Assembly (NCBI RefSeq): GCF_029227915.1
Contig: NC_079877.1
Location: 25,259,851-25,323,850, forward strand
Reading direction: 5' to 3'
DNA: 64,000 nt
Source: Hydractinia symbiolongicarpus
Lineage: Eukaryota > Cnidaria > Hydrozoa > Anthoathecata > Hydractiniidae
Shown here: in pieces, positions 1 to 11,900 of the stretch
How positions within the stretch are numbered: position 1 is the first letter of the stretch
Layout: each line of letters starts with the position of its first letter
Position numbers and translations under genes: made by a program
The notes under the pieces: model-generated
What the model was told of the DNA's origin: nothing
Databases searched by the model: none
Seen by the model: the letters and a program-made list of their open reading frames with translations, nothing else

Positions 1-912
1 TTACACCAGTATATACTTCCTCGACTCAAAAAACAGACTGTATAAAACAAAACAAAAAATTAGGAAAATTTTGGTTTTGCGGTAAATTTAAGACATTCAG
101 TACCCGTTATGGTCCAGGATAAAACAAAATTGTAATTAGGTAAAAGTAGAAAGCAAATATACCACAGTTGTTCTTGTTGTTAATTTTATAATTTATAGGA
201 TTTTTTATATAACTTTTATATTCTCACTAATTGGAAAAATAATGGATTACCAACCAACATGGTATCTCAAGCTTGGTTAAATCATCAGACCACAAGTTTA
301 AGGGTATTGTGTATAGTACTAGTCCTTAATTCATGGAAAAATCCAAGGATTTCTTCCACAGCAAGGAATTGACCAGGATTAAAGTTGTAGGCATTTTAAG
401 CCACCTATTTTGAACAGGCAAAACACAGTGATGTTAGTGAAACATACAACCTTAAACAAAACAAAACAAATAAGCTCTCACCTGGACGTCTTACTTCATT
501 CATACTTCCACCTATGATAACATCTCTCTAACTATAGTATTCTACCTAAAAGCGAAAGTGAAATGGTTTTAATATTACCAACTACTTCTGTTCCAAAACG
601 AGTATAAGACATAACAATATTAAATTAATACAATTACACAATTTTGATATAAGAAACAGGTTTTAGATGCTTTGTGAACCTAGTACACCTGTACAATGTG
701 CATGTAAAAATTAAAACTGTCAATGCCATGCTACTTTCAAAATAACTTAAAATCTATGTAAAGGTATCAAATTGAAAAAAAAGAATAATATCTAGCAATC
801 CTTATCTTTTGTTGTCTTGTCATTAACAAGCCATTTTTTGTTTAAAAAAACACAGTCTGGCCTTCAATTTGTTTTGAAAATGCAAGTTATTACGTTATTG
901 CCATTCCCTAAT

Positions 913-1147
913 AATAAAAATAAATACGAGAAGTTTGATTGATGATGACATTTTTTATTTTATTTTAATGGATATTTTGTCTTGTTACTACAAGACACTA
1001 TCAACATTTATGTCTTGTAGTAACAAGACAAAACTACTACAAGACATTATCAACGTTTATAATGTCTTGTAGTAACAAGACAAAATATTCGTTAAAATAA
1101 AATAAAAAATTTCATCATCAATCAAACTCCTCGTATTTATTTTTATT
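913..1147. mobile_element. Foldback MITE-like inverted repeat element
   Basis: The two ends are long imperfect inverted repeats: 913-930 (aataaaaataaatacgag) is exactly complementary to 1130-1147, and the complementarity continues inward through the attgatgatga and attttattttaa blocks. The centre holds several further inverted copies of a ttgtcttgttactacaagac motif, so the whole 235 bp can fold into a branched hairpin. No coding capacity. This is the form of a non-autonomous DNA transposon; the superfamily is unclear because I could not define a target duplication. Confidence 0.75.
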
Positions 1148-1575
1148 GTGAAGTTATGTGCCCGAATTAAAATATTTAACATTTCACATATCAATAATTC
1201 AGTCTTGAATTAGAATACACTGTTAGATAAAAGATTGAATTTTTTGTTCACGGAAAAACAACAAAATCAGCTGAACCAATATACTCCCAGTATATACTTA
1301 AAATAACACCCAGTCAAAAGTCACTGACTGCTAAACTATGAAATTTTTTATTCAGGATTCAAAACGGTCAAATGGACCAGAATTTAACCAATTTTTTTAT
1401 GAAATGGCTTTATATTGTGATGTAAATTAAATTATTGTAGACTGATTTATATTCTTTTAATACAGCATTCTGTTGTCAGTGCATATATAAACAAATATAT
1501 CTTCCTGCTTCACATAGGCAGTTATTCAGGAGGATTTTGACTGTTTCAAGAGAAAAGATATGGTTGGGTTGGGTG

Positions 1576-1770
1576 ATGTGTAACACCAATTTAAAAGACA
1601 GAAAGAGTTCTGATGATTTAAGAAGCAGGCTGATTATTACTAGCATTAGTGATATTACCCAGATAGGAAGATAGAGTTGGCTGAGATACTTGGAAAGGAT
1701 GTAGGAAGGGTGTGTAAAGAATTAGGCAAAGCTGAAAGGTAGTTTGGGGCAGGCGATAACAAGACAGACT
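1576..1770 (+). pseudogene. Remnant of a LINE reverse transcriptase C-terminus
   Basis: The plus-strand frame from the ATG at 1576 reads a segment with SSDDLRSRLIITSISDIT followed by SWLRYLERM, the arrangement seen near the C-terminus of many non-LTR retrotransposon reverse transcriptases (ELRxRL, IxxIxDxxxxGRLRWxGHxxRM). It contains several in-frame stops, for example after QIGR and after LERM, and has no neighbouring RT core. It is a dead, truncated fragment about 195 bp long. The family assignment rests on motif recognition only. Confidence 0.6.
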
Positions 1771-2124
1771 TGATATATACAGAGAAATTTGAGTTTAGAA
1801 CCTTTTTCAGCAAAATTGCCCTGTATGGCTAATTTTTTGTAGCGAAATACATTTTCTTATAGAAAATTAAGTAATTACCTATTTTTACAGGCAATTGAAG
1901 GAGTTTTGACAAGAAATGCTTATAGTTAAGGAGAATTAGAGATTTTTGAGAAGGAGTGACAACCCAGCTCAGGCCATTCCTTGAGACGAGTGTGATCGCA
2001 CGTGCACTCGCCTGCACACTCGTAAAAAAAATTACGAGGGCTTTTTTTGCACTTGTGAAATTTTTCTTTTTCTAAAATATTAGCTATAAAGTGATGAAAA
2101 AAGCTTTCGTGATAAAGCAATATT

Positions 2125-2297
2125 TTCGCTTTCTACAATGCTGTTTTATGATTTTTACACGATCTACAGCAATCTTTTCCCCGTCTAGGATCCCGTTTTC
2201 ATGATGTTTAAATGATCTACATCGATCTCTTCGCTTTCTACGATGTCGTTTTTATGATTTTTAAACGATCCACATCGGTATTTCACTTTCTAAAATC
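2125..2297. repeat. Imperfect minisatellite, about three copies of a 55-60 bp unit
   Basis: Three degenerate copies of a unit containing tcgctttctacgatg, tttttatgatttttaaacga and tctacatcgat follow one another. No coding potential. Confidence 0.55.
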
Positions 2298-2896
2298 GTA
2301 TAGAGATCAATTCAAATAAAATATTATACGAATTGAAGCAATCTTGAAGACAATTCCTTAGTATTCAAACATCATTTCTATACAGCTTAAATAACATATG
2401 TTATGGAAAACAAAAACTCCTAATTATTTTAGCGGGTGCTTTTTGTAGCTCTGGCATAGTTTTATTTAAGAAATGGCCTGCTAGCTCAACCCTGCTAGGT
2501 CATTAATTTTAAAAGATAAAATAGGACAGAACTTGAAATTGTTAAGTTCTTCATTTTCAACATAAGCAAGACAAGATAAGGTCTAGTTGGCTCATTGAAA
2601 TTCGAGATGTCTGTAGCTACACTTTACAGGGGAAAAATGGACATAAAAATATGTTAAACAAGTATGCAGCTAAAGATTCTGCTGTTAAATCTCACAATAT
2701 TATGTCTTGAAATAGATTCCTCAAAGCTGGGAACAACACAGGACACAATAGCAGCGATTTATAGATACAGTGGGACATAATATTTTGATTCTTTTTCTGG
2801 AACAATAGATATATAGAATGCAACGATTTCCAATTTGACTTATGCCTTCCTCCTTTTCTTGCAGAATGCACTTACACATATACCAAATACTCACAC

Positions 2897-2978
2897 TAGC
2901 CTCAATAATTTCAAAGTATAACCTGTCAATTGTTCCCAGAGCCTTAATGCAAGGTCCAAACACATAACCCATAAAGTC
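2897..2978 (-). other. Isolated exon-like block, unknown gene
   Basis: On the minus strand an 82-nt block is preceded by a good polypyrimidine tract and acceptor (ttgttttcag) and followed by a donor-like gtgtgag. It reads DFMGYVFGPCIKALGTID, then RLYFEIIEA, and lies in a longer open frame. I do not recognise the protein and found no convincing partner exons nearby, so this may be a chance open block or one exon of a gene that lies mostly outside the window. Confidence 0.2.
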
Positions 2979-5943
2979 CTGAAAACAAAATGCCCAATTC
3001 TGTTTCAGGTCTGTTTGGAGGAGTATGAGTATGATCGCATGCAATAGAATGACAAAACTGGTAACCTTGTGGAGATGAGTCAAGCAATATACAACTGAAC
3101 TAGCATAAAAATCTCCTACACATTTTAAATGGTTTTAAAAACTATTTCACAAAATTTTAGCTAGCTACAGTTACAGAAACAAACAGCCTTATTGTATAGC
3201 TATACAAACCCTTAGGTACAAATAGATACACCGCAAGCACAACATCATAGATATCAATAATAACAAAACTACAGCAATTTTAGAATTTGGTAGCTAGCTA
3301 GCTAGGTCTGTTGCTGGGAAGGTGGGAGGTGATTCAAAACAAACATCAAACAATTTGACAGCAAATTTCCACATGTCAACGAGTAAACTTACAACAAAAA
3401 CATATATACATAATGTATCACTTTAAAAGAACATATCCTAGTATCGACTTGATAAAAAAAATCTACTAGCTAATAGACTAGACACTGTCTGCCGGAGAAC
3501 AGAAGTATTTGTTTTCTGCTCATCCAGAGTTTATCCAATTGAGAAAATAGAACCCAAAGATAACTCAATAGGGATTTCTGTTTGTAGCTGAAACTTTATT
3601 CTTTTTAAAAATATAATTACATAGTCTATTATGAAGTTAAAAAATAAATATACTATATCATTCGAGGTTTATTTCGCAGGGTACAGTGTCTAGAAATGAT
3701 TTCCCCCTCGCTCCGGAATGTTGTTGTTGTTGCGCACAGTATAAAGTAAGGCCGTCCCAGTTTCGGACCATTTCATTGGATCCAAACATTTTGGATGGCT
3801 AGTTCAAGACGTCACGAAATAATTGTCTGTGTCGGGACAACAACTGACCAACGCATTCGGTCAAATGTCACGTAAACAAAAAAAATATTGAGATAATTAA
3901 TAAATTCTGTTCCTATATCTTGGACATGACCGGTATATAAAAAATTTGCAGGCAAGCAACACTTAAGTTTATATTAAAGGTTTTAATGCTTGTAGCGGAG
4001 TGCTGTTCATTTGGATCTTGGATAAAGCACTACTGTCGGCCATACTATTTAGCCAAACGTTCCAAACTGTAATATAAATAAAGATGGTAGCTCAAGTTCT
4101 GCAGGAAGTTTCATAATAGTAAATCTTTACAGCATGGCTGCATAATATCACCAGGCGCAATTGAGACGTAATATTAGCCTTTAACCTATGTAATTCACCC
4201 TTTGGGCATTTAAAAATATGTTTTCTGAAATATTCACTATTTTGATCCTACTCTAAAGTTGCTGCTTTGCTTCCTCAAGTTTGCTTTTTGTATCCCACCC
4301 TCCCCATCCATCATAAGGTACTTGAAACTTTACCCCTCCCCTCTTTAAAACAGAACACATAACGCTATTGTAAGTATATAATAAGTGCCCTAAAAATAAA
4401 TGAAATAATAATGGGCTTCACTAAAATGGTGTAGTTTAATGTGAAGATCAAGGTTATATTCTTGTGATCTACTGTATAGCTAACTTGCCACAACAACTAT
4501 CAAACTTCTTATTACAGCTGTAAACAATTGAAAGATTGTAGCTCAAAGGAAATAAATGTCACAAATGCACCTCTCCCCTCTTTTGTTTGTAGCTAGAACA
4601 CAGCTATAGATAAATTCCCTTGTAACATTTGTTTTCTTTACAGCAGTAATCTTCTTTGGCTCTGAAGTTTGTGTGACAGAAATAAAGATGCTAGCACTTG
4701 CTGATGAGAGGCTTTCCTGTGATTTTTTTTCATGGACACATCATTTTGAGGCTTTAAACTATTACTAGGTGATGCATCAGATATGTCAACTCACACGCAT
4801 TGAGCGTCTGACACACACATTTTCTTTAACTCAAACGTCGAAAGAATATTGTTAAAGTCACACGCATTTCTTTTAAAAAAGCGAGAACCTCTATTTCCAC
4901 AAATTCTTTCTTCATTTCGAGTCTTTTTGATGAAGAAAATTGATTTTGTCTTTTCCATCTTAATTTAACCCTTTGTCTCACTTATCAAATCGATTTCACC
5001 TTTTGTCTCATTTCTTTTTTCTATGTACACCAGTTACAAGCATACTAAATTCGTCCCGTATATTCTCATCCCTAGGTATTCAAAACTGGCTGGTTAAATA
5101 ATCGTACATATGTAGCAATAATAAAAATTGTCACGCACGATTTAGAAAGTTGGGGTCTCTGGATGCATTCTGATTCAAGTCAATGGAATGAAATAACCTT
5201 GTTCACCTAGCTTCCCTATCTTTTTTTTCTATCGCACAGATGCCAGAGCCTAAAAGAAAGAATTTTTATCTATTTGTTTGTCAACACTTTGTTTTTAGTT
5301 GACATCTAATTTAAAATAAGTCTTCTGGATATAATTAAGGGTTATCAACTTATAAAAAAGCTTATTTTTACGGTTTATTTTTATGGGTTTTTTGTAACTG
5401 ATTCGCATTGCACTTATTCAAATTTTGTCAAGAAAAGAAAAGTGATGTGTTGTTATGAAATGAGTTTATTACTTTGATACTACTTTATTATTATTATGAA
5501 CTCTTATGGCATCTCTTGTTGTGTTACAACTCTTTCACTACCACTAACAAAACATAATTTAAAATTGTTTAAATTTCATAATATTAGTTTTGGTTGGCAG
5601 ATCGTTTTTGATGTTTAAACTGTCTTTACTTGTTATAAAACTCATTTACATGCCTTACACAAAGTTGTACTCTATTAATAATAGGATGCACAACTGTGTT
5701 TTTTGTTTCAATAAATTAAGCTTTTTTTTAATTATTTTTACTCATTTTTTTATCAACATCATGTTGCTTTTTTTATTATTTTTTCTTGGCTGCTGACTTT
5801 TTATAGTACTTGTTTCTTCATTTTATTAGGCATGCTTTATACGTTTTCATCTGTGAAATTTAGTTTTAATTTTATTTAATATAGAGAATACACAAGTGAA
5901 ATTATATTAAATATCAAAAAAATAAAAATAGAAAAATAGACGC

Positions 5944-8900
5944 ATGGCATCCAATAAATTTGACGTGTGAGTATCCTTTTTGATTTAATTATACTTTTTT
6001 AAATATTAATATATATTTTTCAGAACTGCAATGCGAATATTTGTTTCTTTAACTTTTTTGTCAATGTCGATGTTATCTTTTGACCTATTATCCAACCCTG
6101 AGTTTTTATTATGTAATAAAATCTGTGGTTTAACAAACAAAGCTAGTAGGGTATCTTCATATGGTTTATTGCTTTTTTAATTAGGCTTAATGAATGGTAT
6201 AAAATGTTTTAGAAATCCAAGGCTGGGGGTGTCTTTTCGAGGTCTGCCACTTATTAGAGAGAATACAGTAAACCTTTTTATGCAACAGGTCTAAACTATT
6301 GAAACAAAATGTTTTAAAAGTATCAAAAGAAGAATCCATCTTTTTCCTTTCTGCATTCAAACTCCTTTACTCCATTAGACAAGTAGGAGTTTAATAGGAA
6401 AAAGGCATTTTTACATTATATCGTTATGCTATTTTCACTTTCCATGACTTTTTTTCAATTTCTATCAAGTTATTTTTGCGTTTTTATTTTTTATTTTTGT
6501 AGTATTTGTTTTCTAAAACATTTAAACTGAATTTCTCAAATAATACACAAAGTAGCAACTACTTATCAAATTTCTTTCACTTTGTTTCACATACAGACTC
6601 TCCCGTGAAGACAGCAACGATAGTAGCAGTAAATCCGACGAAAGTGAAGAAACTGGAGAGAATGGGGAGGTGAGTTAGAGATCCTGTAAATCCTAGACTT
6701 AAAGGAAATTGTCAGGTGTGGCACAAAGAGCAACTCAAGGTGTGTTTTTGAATACACATCATTGGTAACATCATTACACATCATTGGTAACCATCCAACC
6801 CATGCTAGCATGGAAAACGGACGTTAAGCCGAGAATGATGATGATGATGATGATGATGGTCAAACTCAACCAAGTTTTGGGTTTTGCATGTGTATTCAAC
6901 AAAATGCCTTAAGGAATCAATGTGTGAGAGCATGTGTGCTTGCTATCACATATCTTCTTTTAAAGTTAATAAAACTGGGAATAAAGCTACGGGACACGGC
7001 AACAATTTTCATGCGATTGCAGCAAAAAAATTGTTTTGTTGCAATCGCATGAAAATGTTTCACTGTGTCCCCACATCAAATATCCTCATTCTGCAACATT
7101 TTTCGCTCAAAATTTTTGTTGCTCTAAACAAAAAAAAAAAATTCAAATCAATTTGGATTTTTTTTGTTGCTGCAACAAAATTTTCATGTTGCAAATGAGG
7201 ATCAGGAAATTTCTCGTGTCCCCGCACTTTAAGGAGAATTTTTGCAACATTTTTTATTTTAACCAATCAAATTCGTTTAAAAACAAATCAAAACAAAAGT
7301 TTTTCAATCACAACAAATTAGACAAGATCAGACAAGACTCCACATGGTGGAAGATCAAGCGAAGCAAAAACTTTCGGAAGAAGAAAAATTGAACTTATTA
7401 AATTTTATACCGAAAACAAATCGTTGTAACCATGGCCTTGTCCAAATAGATCGTTTGGATTGTTTTTTCTGTTTCTTCTTCATCAAGAAGTGCAATAGAA
7501 GCGATTATTATACTTCGATCAACTGCGACGGCCATCATTAATCACTGTCACACATGTTTTGGTTTCATTTTTATAAATTTTGTTTCATGTGCTGGAACTC
7601 ATGCGACACGGAAACAACTTTGCATGCGATTGCAACAAATTTTTTTTGTTGCAATCACATGAAAATTGTTGCTGTGTCCCCGTAGCTTAAATAAAGATTA
7701 AAATTTAATTTAGGTGAAGACAATTTATTTATATTTGTTCTAGGGGCCTGGCTGTCTGTATTTTTGTAAGAAACAGCAATATAAAAACTTTGAGTTTTTA
7801 GGAATGTTGATTTACTTAAAAAATGGCTGCATTTAGGCTTTCATTATTTATTTTTGTATGGTCAAGTTTTAACAAATTTAAAGGAAATACAGCATTATTT
7901 AAGTTTAAATAACTAAAATAAAATAAAATATTCTTGACAATAACAGATTATTTTTAAGTTATGATTTCCATCACCCATTGTTAACATTGTAAGCACATAA
8001 ATATCATTATTAGCAGTCAACGTTTTTTTTGTTTTCTACACCAAAAACAGCATTCCCTATAATGAACTTAGGAGTTGGATGTTTTAGTAAAAAACAAAAA
8101 TGTAGATTTATAACTACTTGGAAAAAAAAATTTAAATTTCATATATGCATTCATTTAAATATAGTTCCAAAAAGTTGTTTTTTAGTATTTTACAAATGTT
8201 ATTTTAAATTGATAATTATGTATCACTAACATGATTGATTTTCTCGATATTTAAAAAAACTCTTGAAAACACTTTCACACCTCTCTTACATTTCTATAAA
8301 GCAAAAGGGAGTGCAGCCATGTTTAAAGGCAATGACTTTATTTAGGAGCAATTTTTTCTTTTATGTTGTAAAATAAACTATGGTCTAGATATTTTATCCT
8401 AAAAAAAAAGTTTGAAAAGGAAAATAGCACTTTGTAAACAAGAAAAATGAGTCAAGAATGGGGCTTTTGTACAATGGAAGTAAAAGTTATTTTTACTTTT
8501 TTCAAAAATTTTTGTCTATCACGATTTTACTATGGAATAAAAATTGGGACTCAGTAGTTTGATAAAATATTTTTTAAAAAAAGAGTGTTTAAAAAAGGTA
8601 CATATTAAAAAAATTCAAATATATTTTATTAAAAAATGCATTTCAGTAAATGTATGTATAAATTTTAATTCACTTTCTCTGAAAAATACAATCTAAAAAA
8701 GCAATGCTTAAAAGGTATGCCATAGCAGCAAGTAGGCAATTGTATATGTTGCAAAGCAATGCCGTTATATGCAAATATATTCAAGTAAGGCATATGTGAT
8801 GGGGCTTGCTATAGATTTACGAATATATCACGTTACAGGTGGGATCAGACGATTCGTCAACGAAAGAAGATGCAAACAAAGTAAGCAAACTTTTAAGCTT

Positions 8901-11900
8901 TTTGTACATTTGCTCCTTAGTTTGCAGGCCTATCAATAAGAAAATAACACCAGAGCTATAAATCGCTCTCCCAAGGTTACAATAATTTAAACTGGGCGAG
9001 CAATCTGAATAAATAGAATAACTTTATAAACGCATGTTTTATTACAAAGTCTTTTTTATCTATTTTATTTTATCTTTTTTTATATATTTTGGTTCTTTTT
9101 TACTGTAAATAATAGGAAAGGGAACATTGATTTCCATGTAAGATGAATTGATATTGCTTGGCCAAAAAAACTTTTTTGGGAATTGGGGGAGCAATTAATG
9201 GCTCAGCTAGTTTCTCATTTCTTAGAATTGCCCGAGTCTTTGCGTGAGCAAGAGCAATTGCTCTCCCCTTATTGATAGGCTTGAGTTTGTTTTTCACACC
9301 ATGTTGAACTGCAAAATAAACATGGCAAATTTTAAGTTAAAGATTCATTACAAAAATCTTAACAGGCCTGCAGAAAGTGAAATAGGAGCTGCTTGCGATA
9401 TTTTTTTCCATCTTTTAGTTTAATTATATTATATCCGTTCGTTCATCAGTGTCAAGCTTGCTTGGACCTTCTTACTAGTTTTTTCATTTAGACAAAATCA
9501 TTTAAATGATTTTCTATTGCGATATGCAGCTTGATTCATATAATATCTATTTATGGATAAAATATAAGTAAGTCACAACATGTATCACAATAACATAAAT
9601 CTCTAAGATCAGTATCTGAAGAACATGCTTTAGAAATTTAGTGAAATCTAAAAAGAATTGCTGTACATCAGTTTAACAATGTTTTTACCTTGTATTCACT
9701 TTAACACTGATAATAATTTAAAAAAAAAAATGCAATATTTCTTTTATTCTGGGTACATGTAATACATACACAAGCATTTTTTGAGCGAAACTGCTGCCTC
9801 ATAATTATTCTTGATCTTCCCAGTGTCCAGTATATACTAAACGGATACTGAGTTGTTCTGATGTTGAACTATTATAAAATAAAAAGACTGAGGTAAATGC
9901 ACCCAGCTTGAGGACTGTGTATCCATAAAACTGGTCACCTTCCGTTTTATTACCTGACTGCAAATATCAAAAATACAAAAAATCAAAAATTTATTTTTTA
10001 AACTTTTATGTTATTAAGTTACTAAAGAAGATAAAAACAATAACTTGTGCGCACATTTGTGACAAGATCTTATAAAAATTTAACTGGCAAAAACTGGAGG
10101 CTAAAAGATCAAAAAAACAGTCACGAATTTTAAAATTTGGTAAATATAAAAATCCCTTCAAGGTGGGAATAAATTACAAAAGTTCATTACCAGTGACTTT
10201 TGTAAAATAAAATTTTTAAATTAAGCTTATAGGAATTTAATTTTATACCTGAAAATCTGTAAAGCGACTTTTTAAATTAAAAAAAGACTTGCAAAAGCCT
10301 AAATAAGACAATAAAAAAAAACAATATGTTAGCGAATGTGACATTTTTCTAAAACTTTCCTAGAGAAAAACATCTATATTGCCTGTACAGACAGAACTGG
10401 GTTATGTAGATGTATGTAACAAATAGCATTATTTTGCCAAAATAGGATTATTTTTTTTTATAGTTCATATTTCCTGATGAGCCAGTTGTAGAGAAAGGCG
10501 AACATCGACTGCAGTATTGTTACTGTCTATGGTTTTCCAGGAAAAATCCTGGCAAGCAACAAGTTACAATGAAATACGAAGATAGCATCAAACTGATTGG
10601 TGCTTTTTCATCGGTAGGTTAGTCTTAACACTACACGTTTAAAGAACAAAATTTATACAATATTTCTTCGATGAATGTTTTAATAACTTTTTAGTTCATG
10701 TCAGCACTTCGCAACTGCATGCGCGTGATTCACGTTGGCAAATTTTATTTTATATGGTTTTCCTTTAAGTTTGAATTATAGCATGAACTTACAAAAGTTT
10801 TGCTCTTGTTTTCTCTATATGTGTATGAGCATGCCCGATTGCAAAACAAAATATAAATAGCCGACTTGTAACAAAAGTTTGGCGATGTGGGTTGTTTGTG
10901 TATGAGCACGCGCAATCGCAAAACATATAAATTGCTGACTTGAAACACAAGTTTGCCGATGTGAAATACAAATTTGCCAATGTAAAATACAAATTTGCTA
11001 ATGTGAAACACACGTTTACCAATGTGAAATACAAGTTTACCGATGTGAAATAGAAATTTGCCGACTTAAACACAAGTTCGCCAATGTGAAATAAAGGTTT
11101 ACCAATGTGAAACACAAATTTGCCGACTTGAAGCACAAGTTTGCTAACTTGAAACACAAGTTTACCAATGTGAAACACAAGTTTGGCAATGCGAAACACA
11201 AGTTTACCAATGTGAAACACAATTTTGCCGAAGTAAAGCAGGTAAATGTCACGTCGATAGTGTTTTGCCAAATCAAAAAAGTGAATTAGAAAGGCTGTTA
11301 TACGAGCTGATTTTAATAGTTTCTATTAGAAAAAGAAAAGGAAATCTAGTTTTTAGTTTTGATCTAAACAATTATTTTATCAAATTTGAGCACCACAATG
11401 AAAAGGTTCATTGTTATAATTACAATGTTTATACATATTTATATAAAATATAGAGCAATATTTTATAAAAAACATATTTTAATGAGAAACGTTTCTATGG
11501 AGGGAAGTTCAGGGAAATTTATTTATGTTTTGAAAAAATAATCATGGAAAAGTCAGGACATTCAGTTGGAAAATCCTGTTTTATTCAGCTAAAATTTTGT
11601 ATTTTAGGCTGAGCAATTCTGGGCATATTATTCATACATGGTCCGACCAGGAGAACTGACTGGCCATAGCGATATTCACTTATTTAAACATGGAATTAGA
11701 CCGATGTGGGAGGTAAGGCCTGAGTTTCTTTGTTTGTTATCTTGTTGTAGTTATATGCCTTTTTATTTATTGGAATTTATAAAATTAGGCTGGAAATAAA
11801 CATATTTTTGTCATTTTTAAGCTGGAATCTTTTTTATATGAATTTTTTTTTACTCTGTGGTTGAAATAGTGGAGGCATTTGGAAAATTGTCAAAATCTAA

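Larger units (their letters stand above)
1..5943. other. Intergenic region upstream of eIF4E2, no confident gene
   Basis: About 5.9 kb of AT-rich sequence without a coding region I can defend. It contains a foldback MITE (913-1147), a LINE remnant (1576-1770), a short minisatellite (2125-2297) and one isolated exon-like block on the minus strand (2897-2978). The stretch around 4700-4780 resembles 20085-20160 (both read tttaaactatta after a run with ctttcctgtg or cttttcctgtg), so an old dispersed repeat is shared between them. The promoter of eIF4E2 must lie in the last part of this region, but I see no distinctive core motif. Confidence 0.6.

Noticed and set aside
6884-7541. Open frames inside the Harbinger-type element
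   Set aside because: Mostly translations of the terminal inverted repeats; no transposase or MADF motifs convincing enough to call.
10745-11276. Minus-strand frames with repeated hydrophobic heptads
   Set aside because: Translation of the 21-bp array; no start context, no conserved flanks.
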